A DNA stretch of 64,000 bases. Origin: Pelosinus baikalensis (GTDB taxonomy: Bacteria; Bacillota; Negativicutes; DSM-13327). Below are positions 1-8,357 of the stretch, one piece after another. Below the pieces are notes generated by a model, which saw only the letters and a list, made by a program, of their open reading frames with translations, searched no databases and was not told the DNA's origin. A program made the translations under genes and the position numbers. Position 1 is the stretch's first letter. Every line of letters starts with the position of its first letter. The stretch is from contig NZ_JAJHJB010000004.1 of NCBI RefSeq assembly GCF_020819555.1, forward strand, positions 62,001 to 126,000, read 5' to 3'.

Positions 1-285
1 TTTGAACGTTTACGTAAATCGGCAATTGAAAATGAAGCATTAATATCTATTATAAACGATGTCGACGCCATTGAAGTTTTCAATAGTTGCAATATTTTTG
101 ATGCAGACGACAAAGCGGCAATGTTTTTTGCTAAAAAGTACGGAAATGCAGTATTAGTAGGAAGCGATTGTCATTCTCCATATGAAGTTGATATAAAACA
201 AGGCACGCTCAGATGCCAGCGTAGCGCGATGGTTGTCCATATAATAATCAAGTGGAATAAAGTTGCTTGTAAGTTTGGCTTATAG
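1..285 (+). CDS. PHP-domain metal-dependent phosphoesterase, C-terminal part (5' end outside window)
   Basis: The reading frame is open from base 1 to a TAG at 283. It contains AIEVFNS followed by GSDCHSPYEV, which matches the C-terminal metal-binding part of PHP-family phosphoesterases (usual form GSDAH). After YEV the sequence stops resembling the family, and further stops follow in all readings, so the extreme C-terminus may be frameshifted or decayed. The substrate cannot be inferred. Confidence 0.55.
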   Translation, partial: FERLRKSAIENEALISIINDVDAIEVFNSCNIFDADDKAAMFFAKKYGNAVLVGSDCHSPYEVDIKQGTLRCQRSAMVVHIIIKWNKVACKFGL

Positions 286-603
286 CAATGATAATATAAA
301 GAAAAAATCGGTCTTGCTATGCTTAAAAATAAGGAAGAGTTATATCATCATCTTTAAAGGTCAAGCCCCTATTGAACTAAAATTTGCTGTTAATGTTGGG
401 TACAAATAGTAGGAGACATAATACAAACCATCGGGTTCGATAGCATGGGGATATGGACTGGCGATTAGACCGTTTTTCCTTTCATTTTAGACGGCTATTG
501 TACAATGATTCTTCATGACCGCAAAAAGGCAATACGGTTCTACCTTGTAATAGAAATATGTTTTATATCACAAATAATGTACACTTTGGGGGAAGATTAA
601 AAA
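286..603. other. Intergenic stretch, possible decayed gene end
   Basis: No intact gene is visible. The first 70 bases have short open readings that might be frameshifted remains of the PHP gene. The last part carries the ribosome binding site GGGGGAAG (588-595) for the next gene. I see no clear RNA or promoter. Confidence 0.4.
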
Positions 604-2103
604 TTGGATAGTAAAATACTTTTATGGATAGCAACAGGCATTACATTTCTCGCAAAATCGCTTATGGCCTTTTCAATTCCGCTCACTGGTGATGAGGCTT
701 ACTTTTATACATGGGGAACTTTTGTGGACATTGGTTTCTATGATCATCCGCCAATGGTCGGCTGGCTTCTCGCTATAATTTTAAATTTTAGCTCCAGCGA
801 GTATGCACTACGCCTCCCGTCGCTTATTTTTCCTTATATTATTGGTGCCATTATTTATGGCTTGGTACAGAACCTAGATAAAAACCTTGCCAGGTGGACT
901 GTAATTTTATTCTTTGTATCACCGATCAATATGATGAACGTTTTAGTTACAAGCGACACCCCGCTCATTTTATTTGTCTCGCTTTCGGCTGCATGTTTCT
1001 ATCGGGGTCTTCATAACAACAAGTTACTTTACCTAATCTTAGCAGGTGTCTTTCTAGGCGGAGCTTTTTTATCTAAATATTTCTCAGTATTGCTGGTTAT
1101 TGCTTATGGCATATATGTATTGATTTATCAACGTAATCGACGGGGCCTTACCGCACTCGCTATAGTAATTATTTGCGCCACCCCATTTGGATTTCTGAAT
1201 TTATATTATAATTATACCCATGGATGGTCTAACATTATGTTTAATGTATATAATCGAAATCAAGGTATTGGTACCTTTAAGCCAGAATATTTTCTATTCT
1301 ATTTGGGAAAATTAATGTTTTTGATAACGCCTTTTGTTATCTACTTTTTGCTCCGTCCCGCTAAAATGGTGATGCAATTTATTGGTTACGAACATCTTAG
1401 ACAATACTATTCTGTTCTATTTTATGTGCCGCTGGCTATATTTACGCTGTTATCTTTCACAAAGTCCATTGGTCTCCATTGGATTCTATCTTTCGTGCCA
1501 TTTTTGTTTATTCTAACCTTTTTCCGTTTTGACGAAGAAACTTTTCGGAAGACAACGCTGTTTGTAGCTATTTTTACTTTTAGTTTCAGTATCTTAATAG
1601 CTTATATTTCTATTTCGCCGCCTGAAAAACTAACACAGAATAGGGTGTATCAACAAAATTTAATTTATTTTAAACCACAAGTAGTAACTGATATCCTTAA
1701 ACCTTATGTTAAAGATTATATTCTTACCACAGAAAGTTATTCAAAATCGGCAGTGCTGTCTTACTATACCGACAACTATGTAAGTGTCTTTGGGCAAGGC
1801 ACATATCATGCCCGCCAGGATGATATGTATACTAATTTTCGACATTTTGATAAAAAGAATATAATAATAGTTCGTACCACACCAGCCGATAAGGATAAAT
1901 ACATTCCTTACTTCCAAGAGGTTGATATTCAAGAAGTAAAGGTGGATAATTCACTACTTTATTTGGTACAAGGTAAAGATTTCAAGTATGATAGTTACCG
2001 TGAGTTGGTTCTACTGCCGATTAAAAATAACTTTTATAAGATTCCAGCTTGGTTACCGATGAAAGGTAATTATTTTTCAGATAAGTATTTTGATGGAGAG
2101 TAA
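604..2103 (+). CDS. GT39-type membrane glycosyltransferase (ArnT/PMT-like)
   Basis: A 499-residue membrane protein. The N-terminal motif GDEAYFYTW near residues 29-36, followed by YDHPPMVGWL, is the acidic-pair signature of the PMT_2/ArnT superfamily, which transfers a sugar from a polyprenyl-phosphate donor to lipid or protein on the outer face of the inner membrane. About ten hydrophobic segments fill residues 5-350, and a soluble C-terminal part follows, as in ArnT. The start is a TTG, chosen because GGGGGAAG lies eight bases upstream. Donor and acceptor are not predictable. It appears monocistronic; the next gene has its own promoter. Confidence 0.8.
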   Translation: MDSKILLWIATGITFLAKSLMAFSIPLTGDEAYFYTWGTFVDIGFYDHPPMVGWLLAIILNFSSSEYALRLPSLIFPYIIGAIIYGLVQNLDKNLARWTVILFFVSPINMMNVLVTSDTPLILFVSLSAACFYRGLHNNKLLYLILAGVFLGGAFLSKYFSVLLVIAYGIYVLIYQRNRRGLTALAIVIICATPFGFLNLYYNYTHGWSNIMFNVYNRNQGIGTFKPEYFLFYLGKLMFLITPFVIYFLLRPAKMVMQFIGYEHLRQYYSVLFYVPLAIFTLLSFTKSIGLHWILSFVPFLFILTFFRFDEETFRKTTLFVAIFTFSFSILIAYISISPPEKLTQNRVYQQNLIYFKPQVVTDILKPYVKDYILTTESYSKSAVLSYYTDNYVSVFGQGTYHARQDDMYTNFRHFDKKNIIIVRTTPADKDKYIPYFQEVDIQEVKVDNSLLYLVQGKDFKYDSYRELVLLPIKNNFYKIPAWLPMKGNYFSDKYFDGE

Positions 2104-2180
2104 TGTTACCAGCACAGTGTGTGTTATGCGATCACTCCAATTTATGGACCATATCGGGATAAACGACAGATAAAATTATC

Positions 2181-2240
2181 TTGACAGCGGTTTTGTCTAA
2201 GATATAAGATTGTCATAACAATAAATGTCGTGACAATCTT
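2181..2240 (+). promoter_or_regulatory. Sigma-A promoter and palindromic operator of the MarR gene
   Basis: TTGACA at 2181 and TATAAG at 2203 are 16 bases apart. A perfect 10-bp inverted repeat follows, AAGATTGTCA (2206-2215) and TGACAATCTT (2231-2240), beginning inside the -10 box and ending just before the ribosome binding site. This arrangement suits autorepression by the MarR protein encoded next. Confidence 0.65.
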
Positions 2241-2252
2241 ATGGAGGAAAAT

Positions 2253-2675
2253 ATGCATTTCAAATTGGATGATTCACTCGGCTTTTGGATAAATGTCGTT
2301 GCTGGGAAAATGAAAAATGAACTAAATCGTAGTATTAGCATGTACAATATCACGGCTGAACAGTGGGCCGTTTTAAGTAGGTTGTGGGAAGAACAAGGGG
2401 TAACACAAAAAGATTTAGCGGAAAGAACAGGCAAAGATCAACCCAATACTGGACGAATTTTGGATAAGTTAGAAAGGAAAGGATTAGTTAATAGAATTCC
2501 TGACACACAGGATCGGAGAATAGTTTTAGTATTCCTTACTGACACGGGGTGTGAACTGAAAGAGAAACTCATCCCGATTGTTACTGATGTTCTAATCCGT
2601 GCCCAAAGAGGTATAGATGACAAAGACATTACATATTTAAAGCAAATTCTTGAAAAGCTTTCTCGAAACATCTGA
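2253..2675 (+). CDS. MarR family transcriptional regulator
   Basis: A winged-helix regulator of 140 residues. The recognition region reads VTQKDLAERTGKDQPNTGRI, followed by the wing with DRRIVLVFLTDTG, typical of MarR. I place the start at the ATG at 2253, not at 2241, because GGAGG at 2243-2247 is then correctly spaced; the upstream ATG is part of the ribosome binding site. The gene sits between two palindromes sharing TTGACAA-like half sites and directly before a short-chain dehydrogenase, its probable target. Confidence 0.85.
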   Translation: MHFKLDDSLGFWINVVAGKMKNELNRSISMYNITAEQWAVLSRLWEEQGVTQKDLAERTGKDQPNTGRILDKLERKGLVNRIPDTQDRRIVLVFLTDTGCELKEKLIPIVTDVLIRAQRGIDDKDITYLKQILEKLSRNI

Positions 2676-2689
2676 TTTTTAAAATTAAT

Positions 2690-2705
2690 ACTTGTCTTGA
2701 CAAGT
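2690..2705 (+). promoter_or_regulatory. Palindromic operator before the SDR gene
   Basis: ACTTGTC-TT-GACAAGT is a perfect 7-2-7 inverted repeat. It contains a TTGACA (2697-2702) that could be a -35 box, with TTAAAT at 2718-2723. Its half site resembles the operator before the MarR gene, suggesting the same repressor acts at both places. Confidence 0.5.
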
Positions 2706-2770
2706 AGTTAACAATCTTTAAATGTTAAACGGAACATTCCGTACTTTAACTCTTTTATGGAGGTATCTGT

Positions 2771-3631
2771 ATGAAATCAAATGAAACAATTCGAGTTTAT
2801 AATGGGGCTGTTGCGATTATTACTGGGGGTGCATCGGGAATTGGTGCCGCACTTGGCAGAGAATTGGCAAAACGGGGTTGTGAAGTGGTTCTTGCCGACC
2901 GGCAGATAGACTTGGCGGAGGAGATTGCTGAGACAATCCGTACTGCAGGGGGGAAAGCAAGCGCAGCAGAGCTTGATGTTACTAGTTTTGATGCTGTCGA
3001 AGCGATGATTTATAAAATCATCAAACGCACTGGCAGATTAGACTATATGTTTAATAATGCTGGGATTGGTACGTTTGGTCCAGCTTCGGTTTACAAAATC
3101 GAAGACTGGGATTCTGTTCTTGATGTCAATCTCCGAGGCGTAATACATGGAATTCAGGTAACTTATCAGATTATGCGGGAGCAGGGATTTGGCCATATCG
3201 TTAACACCGCCTCATTGGCTGGTTTGTTACCTTCGCCAGGGAGTATAAGCTACACAACCACTAAACATGCTATTGTCGGACTGTCAAAGACACTGCGGAT
3301 TGAAGCCGCTCCGCTAGGGATTCGCGTAAGCGTTCTCTGTCCCGGGTTTATTCGTACCCCAATTCTCAAAGGGGGCGGAAAATATGGAAAAATGCTTATG
3401 GATATTTCGCCACAGCAACAGGAAAAGATGGAAAAAATGATAGAGAAGTTAAGTCCGATGCCACCGGAGTTTTTTGCTGTAAAAGCGGTGGATGCGATCG
3501 CCAAGAATAAGGCAATTATTGTTCTTCCGAGCTGGTGGAAACTCTTCTGGTGGTTGGAGCGGTTATTTCCGACATGGAGTTTGCATTTGGCGCAGAAAAG
3601 ATATAAAACCCAAGTCGAAAACTTTAAGTAG
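2771..3631 (+). CDS. Short-chain dehydrogenase/reductase
   Basis: A classical SDR of 286 residues. The cofactor motif TGGASGIG is at residues 18-25, NNAG at 95-98, catalytic Ser148 in NTAS, and Tyr161 with Lys165 in YTTTK. An acidic or polar residue after strand 2 (LADRQ) suggests NAD preference. The C-terminal 40 residues are hydrophobic and basic (SWWKLFWWLERLFP), so the enzyme may attach to the membrane. Ribosome binding site GGAGG lies before the ATG. It probably answers to the upstream MarR regulator. The substrate is unknown. Confidence 0.85.
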   Translation: MKSNETIRVYNGAVAIITGGASGIGAALGRELAKRGCEVVLADRQIDLAEEIAETIRTAGGKASAAELDVTSFDAVEAMIYKIIKRTGRLDYMFNNAGIGTFGPASVYKIEDWDSVLDVNLRGVIHGIQVTYQIMREQGFGHIVNTASLAGLLPSPGSISYTTTKHAIVGLSKTLRIEAAPLGIRVSVLCPGFIRTPILKGGGKYGKMLMDISPQQQEKMEKMIEKLSPMPPEFFAVKAVDAIAKNKAIIVLPSWWKLFWWLERLFPTWSLHLAQKRYKTQVENFK

Positions 3632-3644
3632 GGACAACGACCAT

Positions 3645-3979
3645 ACCTCCTAAATTGGGCGAAAAGATATTTTAATAACTCACTCTCGCAGCAAGAAATA
3701 GGCAAACTATCTGCGATTTGGCATACCCTATCAATTTTACTAATTGATTGCTTTTCATAGTGTGCAAAATGATCGGGCAATGTCAATGAGCCAACAGCAA
3801 GTACCCCTGCCAGTAGCTGATGACCCCATACTGTTTTACATTCAAGATGAGAAAAGTGATAATCAGTTGATTCCATCGGATTAAAAGCCTGTGACGAAGG
3901 CTTTGTCTTTTTAGAAATCGTATCATCATAAATTGCAAAAATGGGTAATTCCGTCTGCTTGGCAATTTGCTGAACAACT
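3645..3979 (-). pseudogene. IS4-like DDE transposase remnant
   Basis: Read on the minus strand, the region encodes a stretch containing IFAIYDDTISKKTKP, FSHLECKTVWGHQL and SLTLPDHFAHYEKQSISKID. These resemble the first catalytic-Asp region (YDDT) of a transposase family common in Clostridia and Sporomusa. Stops precede and follow it, and the N- and C-terminal parts are missing. It is therefore a decayed fragment. It lies directly against the truncated GNAT gene, so its insertion probably broke that gene. Confidence 0.6.
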
Positions 3980-4300
3980 TTTCATCTTATCTGTCACAAG
4001 GCAGTTGAAATGGGAGCTAGAAAGATATATATTTCTGCACACTCTTCTGAAGAGTCCCAAGCTTTCTACAAGGTAATTGGCTGTGTTGAAGCAGTGGAGA
4101 TTAATAAGCAATTATTAGATGCAGAAGGGTGCGTCTATTTTACAGCAAAGGGAGCCTTAAAACGGGGATACAAAGTTTCCACCATTCAAGATGGCATTGT
4201 CTTATTAGCTGAAAAGAAATGGAACAGTCTTTTGAAAAAGTACAAAAAGAATGGCATTACTCTGTTATTGAGTAAAGAATTTGATGAGAAAATCTCCTAA
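3974..4300 (+). pseudogene. Chimeric ORF: GNAT acetyltransferase C-terminus joined to a cysteine-hydrolase fragment
   Basis: The frame is open from 3974. The first part (HKAVEMGARKIYISAHSSEE, then SQAFYKVIGC) is the C-terminal acetyl-CoA-binding end of a GNAT acetyltransferase. From about 4127 the sequence changes to GCVYFTAKGALKRGYKV, which resembles the catalytic-cysteine region of isochorismatase-family hydrolases (CV..TA..A..RGY.V). Both families are represented only by fragments, so this is best read as a fusion of two broken genes. The ATG at 4010 lacks a ribosome binding site. A terminator follows at 4325. Confidence 0.55.
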
Positions 4301-4324
4301 CAAGACATTTAACCAAAATAGGAA

Positions 4325-4363
4325 AGAGCTATTTGTCCGATGATGGACGAATAGCTCTTTTTG
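4325..4363 (+). terminator. Rho-independent terminator
   Basis: AGAGCTATTTGTCC (4325-4338) pairs with GGACGAATAGCTCT (4345-4358), with one G-U pair, and is followed by TTTTTG. Confidence 0.85.
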
Positions 4364-4514
4364 TTACAAGTATGGCTATCAGAAGCAAAATCTCTTATCG
4401 TTGTGGGGGATTAATCGGTTTTAGGAGTATGGTCAGCGAAGCATTTTGTACTTTACTGTTTTATGATTTTGGTATACATTTATTGGTAAAGAGAGTTGAA
4501 AGGGGACTATTGAT

Positions 4515-4823
4515 ATGATTGTTACTAGTACTGGTATTGTCAATGGCATTATCGATAAGAAATATGGAAAGTATGGAGAACAATTTTTTAAGGGGATGCC
4601 AACGTATTCCTTACCTTTAGAGATCAAAGAGTATCCTCAAAACACGAGAACTTTTGCGATTCTTATGGAAGATAAAGATGCAATACCTCCTACCGGATTT
4701 TCTTGGATACATTGGTCTGCTGCAAATGTAACAAGTGATTCATTAGGGGAGAATGCGAGTGTGAATACCAAAGAATTTGTTCAAGGTACGAATAATCCAG
4801 ATAAAATAGAAACTTTCCAGTAG
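4515..4823 (+). pseudogene. YbhB/YbcL-type PEBP protein, C-terminally truncated
   Basis: The 102 residues match the first two thirds of Raf-kinase-inhibitor-like phosphatidylethanolamine-binding proteins: TSTGIVNGIIDKKYGK, MPTYSLPLEI, FAILMEDKDAIPPTGFSWIH and FVQGTN. Family members usually have about 150-180 residues and continue with a YGGMAPP motif, which is absent here. The reading frame ends right after FVQGTNNPDKIETFQ. The gene is therefore probably broken, like its upstream neighbours. GGGGAC precedes the ATG. Confidence 0.65.
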
Positions 4824-4834
4824 AAATTCATTAG

Positions 4835-4866
4835 CGAAAGAGGTAAGCTTGCCTCTTTCGTTAATA
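4835..4866 (+). terminator. Hairpin after the PEBP fragment
   Basis: CGAAAGAGG (4835-4843) pairs with CCTCTTTCG (4852-4860). The tract after it is weak (TTAATAAAA), so termination efficiency is uncertain. Confidence 0.5.
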
Positions 4867-4885
4867 AAAAAAGGAGGGGGCAAGT

Positions 4886-5116
4886 ATGCTTTGGTTTTTA
4901 ATCATTGGAATTATAGCAGGATGGCTAGCCGGTAATATTACAAAAGGCAGAGGATTTGGTCTGGTTGGTGATTTGGTTATAGGGGTCGTAGGATCTTTCA
5001 TCGGCGGCTTCTTGTTTAGCCTCTTGGGTCTAAGCGCTTATGGAACAATCGGTGAAATCATTACAGCAACAATCGGGGCGATTGTATTATTGTGGATTAT
5101 GAGACTGGTTGGATAA
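4886..5116 (+). CDS. GlsB/YeaQ/YmgE family membrane protein
   Basis: A 76-residue, almost fully hydrophobic protein with three predicted membrane segments and the repeated glycine pattern GIIAGWLAGNITKGRGFG and GVVGSFIGGFLF. This is the transglycosylase-associated (Tag) family, small stress-linked inner-membrane proteins of unknown mechanism. AAAGGAGGGGG precedes the ATG. It is transcribed alone toward the hsp20 gene. Confidence 0.9.
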   Translation: MLWFLIIGIIAGWLAGNITKGRGFGLVGDLVIGVVGSFIGGFLFSLLGLSAYGTIGEIITATIGAIVLLWIMRLVG

Positions 5117-5223
5117 TGACTATTTAAATAAGAGAAAATCTACTTTTTGCAACCTTCCCGTAAACGGAGGCAGCGTATCTGTGTGGGGCTTCCAGAATTG
5201 GATATCGAATAAATTAAAAAGAA

Positions 5224-5249
5224 AAGACTTGGCGGCTAAGCCAAGTCTT
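5224..5249 (-). terminator. Terminator of hsp20
   Basis: AAGACTTGGC (5224-5233) and GCCAAGTCTT (5240-5249) form a perfect stem. On the minus strand it is followed by a T-rich run (TTCTTTTTAATTT), placing it after the hsp20 gene. It may also serve the gene on the other strand. Confidence 0.75.
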
Positions 5250-5284
5250 AAGAGCGTATTATTTACTTAGGAGATAATATGGAA

Positions 5285-5728
5285 TTAACGAATGGGAATA
5301 GTATTGACATTCTTAATAGCTTTATCTTTCTTAGGTAATGTAATGATCAGAACACCGTCCTTAAATTCAGCATCGATTTGGTCTTCCTGGACATTACCGA
5401 TGTAGAATGAACGCTGAAATTCACCATAGCGGCGTTCTCTGCGCAGATAATTGTCTTGTTTGTTTTCCTCATTGTAATGACGTTTGGCAATGATAGTGAG
5501 ATAGTTATTTGCGTATTGTAATGCAATATCTTCTTTTTTGATACCCGGTAAATCAGCTTCAATCAAATAAGAATCTTCTACTTCTTTGAGATCGACACGG
5601 AAGTCATTGCCGATTTTAGTTAGAGGAGCAAAAAAATCCTCTCTGAAGAAGTTATCAAATACTTGATTAAAGAAGTCCTCCCTTTTTTCTAATGGATGAT
5701 TTTTACCAAAAGGAACTAGATTGAACAT
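5285..5728 (-). CDS. Hsp20/alpha-crystallin small heat-shock protein
   Basis: 147 residues with the alpha-crystallin domain: DLKEVEDSYLIEADLPGIKK, then the C-terminal GVLIITLPK motif, and a short tail ending NTIPIR that holds an I-x-I-like motif. The protein holds unfolding clients in the cytoplasm. The frame extends 50 codons upstream, but the ATG at 5728 is preceded by GGAGGAAAAAAG and begins a normal family N-terminus (MFNLVPF), so I use it. The promoter at 5805-5833 is a plain sigma-A type; no CIRCE element is visible. Confidence 0.93.
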   Translation of the reverse strand: MFNLVPFGKNHPLEKREDFFNQVFDNFFREDFFAPLTKIGNDFRVDLKEVEDSYLIEADLPGIKKEDIALQYANNYLTIIAKRHYNEENKQDNYLRRERRYGEFQRSFYIGNVQEDQIDAEFKDGVLIITLPKKDKAIKNVNTIPIR

Positions 5729-5804
5729 ACTTTTTTCCTCCTTACAAAGATGTAATTTTTTTATTAACCACCAGTGAAGGCAGTTGTTCCTTGCCTTTGA
5801 TTCT

Positions 5805-5833
5805 ATTATAGTCAAAAGGTCAAATTTTTTCAA
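5805..5833 (-). promoter_or_regulatory. Promoter of hsp20
   Basis: On the minus strand TTGAAA (5833-5828) and TATAAT (5810-5805) are 17 bases apart, a near-consensus sigma-A promoter. Confidence 0.8.
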
Positions 5834-5926
5834 CACAAGGAAGAATATGTAATCATGTAAAAATAAAAGAAAAAACAATTAAAGAAATGATAACTTCATA
5901 TTGTAAAAATTTTTAAGGATATTTTC

Positions 5927-6121
5927 TTGTTTTTGACCTATCTTAAGCATTTTAATATAAAAAATATTGAAATAAAAGACTATTTTAGGATGACAGACTA
6001 TATTTTTAAACTGATGGAATTGGCTAACCCTTGGCTGGAAGAGGATATTTCCTGCATGACTGCTGACTGCTTTTCTGTGGCAGAAGAAATGTTATGCGTT
6101 TGGGCAGCAGAAAGAACTTAG
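5927..6121 (+). CDS. Small ORF of uncertain reality
   Basis: A 64-codon frame. A more plausible start is the ATG at 5990 (MTDYIFKLMELANPWLEEDI), giving about 43 residues, with a weak AGGATG upstream. The product is acidic with two cysteines and matches no family I know. It could be a fragment of a lost gene or noncoding. Confidence 0.25.
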   Translation: MFLTYLKHFNIKNIEIKDYFRMTDYIFKLMELANPWLEEDISCMTADCFSVAEEMLCVWAAERT

Positions 6122-6144
6122 GTTTTATTTTAGCCTATGGTTAT

Positions 6145-7107
6145 TTACTTTAGCAGTCCTACCGACTTCATGACATTTGAGATACTTTGGGCACTATGCT
6201 GGAGTTTTTTAATTTCTTCATCGGATAGGGCAACCTCAATGCGTCTTTCGATGCCTTCTTCTGTTATGATGCAGGGAAGACTCAAGGCAACATGATGTAA
6301 GCCATATTCTCCTTGCAGAGTGGTAGAGACGGGGAATATGCTGCGTTCATTAAATAGAACCGCTCTGGCAAGATGACAAGCAGCCATTGCGATGCCAGAA
6401 TTGGTGCAGCCTTTAAGGTTAAGGACATCATAGGCGACAGAAATAACACTAGCAGCTGTCTTTTCTGTGTCTAGAGGCTCATTTGGCTGAAAATAGCTGT
6501 CTAACTGATTGTAGGGAACTCCAGCGATATTGACAAGGCTCCAAGCTGGGAATGCGGAATTACCATGTTCGCCAAGCATATAGCCATGAACATTTTTAGG
6601 ATCTACCTTATACTTGTTTGCCATAATACTTCTAAAGCGCGCCGTCTCAAGGGTTGTTCCAGTACCGAAGATCTTATTCTTGGGATAACCGAAGAAGTTT
6701 TCTGCATAATAGACCATAATATCCAAGGGATTTGTGATCATGATGATGACAGCATCTTTGGTGTATTGGGTGATGGAGGTCATTACATCCTTCATTACTT
6801 CTACATTTCTACTGGCAAGAGTTAAGCGATCAGGGATTTCACCTGGCATGATACTAGGGCCGGCGGCGATGATAATCACACGTGCATCTTTGCATTCTTC
6901 AAAAGTCCCAGCATGAATGTTTACGTTTGTGCCAGTGGAAAACGGTATTGCATGAGTGGAATCCAAGGCTTCGCCTTGGGCTTTTTTGTTAATAACATCG
7001 ATAACGGCAATCTCGGATACAAAATTAAAGGATAAAGCACAATTTAGTACTGCCGAACCTACATGACCTGTACCAACGATGACAAGCTTGTTTTTTGTTG
7101 CATTCAT
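6145..7107 (-). CDS. L-lactate/2-hydroxyacid dehydrogenase (LDH/MDH superfamily)
   Basis: 320 residues from the ATG at 7107, chosen because GGAGGG lies correctly before it. It shows the NAD motif VGTGHVGSAV (11-20), the catalytic His181 in GEHGNSAFPAWS and the substrate-binding Arg157 in LETARFR. The specificity loop reads AAGPSIMPGEIPDRLTLA. It lacks the Gln of typical LDH or the Arg of MDH at the discriminating site and is about two residues longer, somewhat like L-2-hydroxyisocaproate dehydrogenase. It interconverts a 2-oxoacid and an L-2-hydroxyacid with NADH; pyruvate is likely but not certain. Promoter at 7138-7167. Confidence 0.85.
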   Translation of the reverse strand: MNATKNKLVIVGTGHVGSAVLNCALSFNFVSEIAVIDVINKKAQGEALDSTHAIPFSTGTNVNIHAGTFEECKDARVIIIAAGPSIMPGEIPDRLTLASRNVEVMKDVMTSITQYTKDAVIIMITNPLDIMVYYAENFFGYPKNKIFGTGTTLETARFRSIMANKYKVDPKNVHGYMLGEHGNSAFPAWSLVNIAGVPYNQLDSYFQPNEPLDTEKTAASVISVAYDVLNLKGCTNSGIAMAACHLARAVLFNERSIFPVSTTLQGEYGLHHVALSLPCIITEEGIERRIEVALSDEEIKKLQHSAQSISNVMKSVGLLK

Positions 7108-7137
7108 AGATAATTTCCCTCCAGTTTTAATTGATTC

Positions 7138-7167
7138 ATTATAATATATAAAGACATTCGATCCCAA
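7138..7167 (-). promoter_or_regulatory. Promoter of the LDH-family gene
   Basis: On the minus strand TTGGGA (7167-7162) and TATAAT (7143-7138) are 18 bases apart. Confidence 0.6.
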
Positions 7168-7217
7168 CTTTTCTTATAGACCTAAAAGTATAAGTTTTTA
7201 GTCATAAAAGAAATTAT

Positions 7218-7311
7218 GAACCACAAAGGCGCAATGCCGCTGTGCGGCACACAAAGGAGAACACAAAAAATATAAAGAACCCCCTTTGTGTACTTTGCGT
7301 CTTCGTGGTTC
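7218..7311. repeat. Dispersed palindromic intergenic repeat, copy 1 (CAAAG type)
   Basis: Begins GAACCACAAAGGCGCAATG and ends with its near complement, TTTGCGTCTTCGTGGTTC. In the middle is a small GC hairpin (GCCGCTGTGCGGC) and ACACAAAGGAGAACAC. Closely related copies occur at 56210 and 62167, with variants at 25904, 32332 and 52291. Confidence 0.85.
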
Positions 7312-7350
7312 AAAGGGTCTTATTTCTTAAAAGGGAGTGAAGCGTTTTCC

Positions 7351-8127
7351 TTATAGCAGCTGTTCCCTGAGTTGGAATTCATGTGAGGACTCTTGCCACG
7401 AACTTTGAGAGGAATGATATTTTCGTTCAACAAACGTAACCCATCCATCTTGCCTGATAAGTAATATTGTAGAAGAGCGTGTTCCATACTCTGGACTTTC
7501 AATGAAGATCGAGGAGAGAGTACGCTCTAACTCCAAACCAACGCCTGTGTTTGGCAGCAGATCATCAGCGGCTTGTTCTCCATTGGTCAGGATCTGCCAT
7601 AACTCATCTTCGAAAACATCCTCTTGAGTAAGGCATTGGGCTAACTGCTGGCGTCCTTTTTCAAGCTTAGGCCAGGGAGCGTTTAATAGATGATTGCAAA
7701 GCCCGTGGACTCCAGGTACGACGGGCTGCACTTGTCCTTGTTTGTTCCCATAATACCACAGGGATTGCAGATCGCCAACAAGGAGGTTAAAACCATTATA
7801 CTGATCAGCTTGTTTGGCAATCTTTCCTAAGTACTCTTGGGGCGATTGCTGATTGCTAAGATAGTTGGCAACTAAATGTCCTCTAGATAGTGCATCTGCT
7901 GTATGCTGGCGAGGATCCCGATAGTTGGTTAGAGCTGCAAAGCGTCCATGGACAGTGATTCCCATCCAAGTGCCAAGCTCTTTTAAATCTCTTCCAGCTA
8001 AAATATGAGGATAGTCTGGCCAATATTGGGCTGGGGCAGTAGGGCGGGAATAAAACTCATCTCGGTTTGCAGCAACAATCAAAGGGTATTTGGGATGATG
8101 TTTGTAAGAAAATAAAATTAAGCACAT
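7351..8127 (-). CDS. NRDE family protein (TANGO2-like)
   Basis: 258 residues starting MCLILFSYK with the family hallmark NRDE at residues 21-24, then GRDLKELGTWMGI and FAALTNYRDP. NRDE/TANGO2 proteins resemble N-terminal-nucleophile hydrolases, with the residue-2 cysteine as candidate nucleophile; eukaryotic TANGO2 has been linked to heme and lipid handling, and the bacterial role is unknown. GGGAGG lies about 11 bases before the ATG. It stands alone between two repeats and intergenic DNA. Confidence 0.88.
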   Translation of the reverse strand: MCLILFSYKHHPKYPLIVAANRDEFYSRPTAPAQYWPDYPHILAGRDLKELGTWMGITVHGRFAALTNYRDPRQHTADALSRGHLVANYLSNQQSPQEYLGKIAKQADQYNGFNLLVGDLQSLWYYGNKQGQVQPVVPGVHGLCNHLLNAPWPKLEKGRQQLAQCLTQEDVFEDELWQILTNGEQAADDLLPNTGVGLELERTLSSIFIESPEYGTRSSTILLIRQDGWVTFVERKYHSSQSSWQESSHEFQLREQLL

Positions 8128-8357
8128 CGTAGCAATAACCTCCCTTTATTTTATGGTTCTCCAAGAAAATACCTGTCACCTTCAAAAAAAGTAAAAAAGC
8201 TATTTTTAGAAAATGGAATTCTTAATGAGAAAAAAGCTCAAGGAAATATTGTATTTTTTCCCAAGTGAGAATGCAAGCTGGTATCGTATGGGGAAATATA
8301 ACGAATACTATCCATAAAAGATGAAATATCTTTTTAAACAAGCTGGGAGGAAAAGGA

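Noticed and set aside
3250..3876. 208-codon minus-strand frame crossing the SDR gene
   Set aside because: Only its first 75 codons match the transposase remnant; the rest is an antisense shadow of the SDR gene.
4333..4518. 61-codon frame upstream of the PEBP fragment
   Set aside because: It starts inside a terminator hairpin and has no ribosome binding site.
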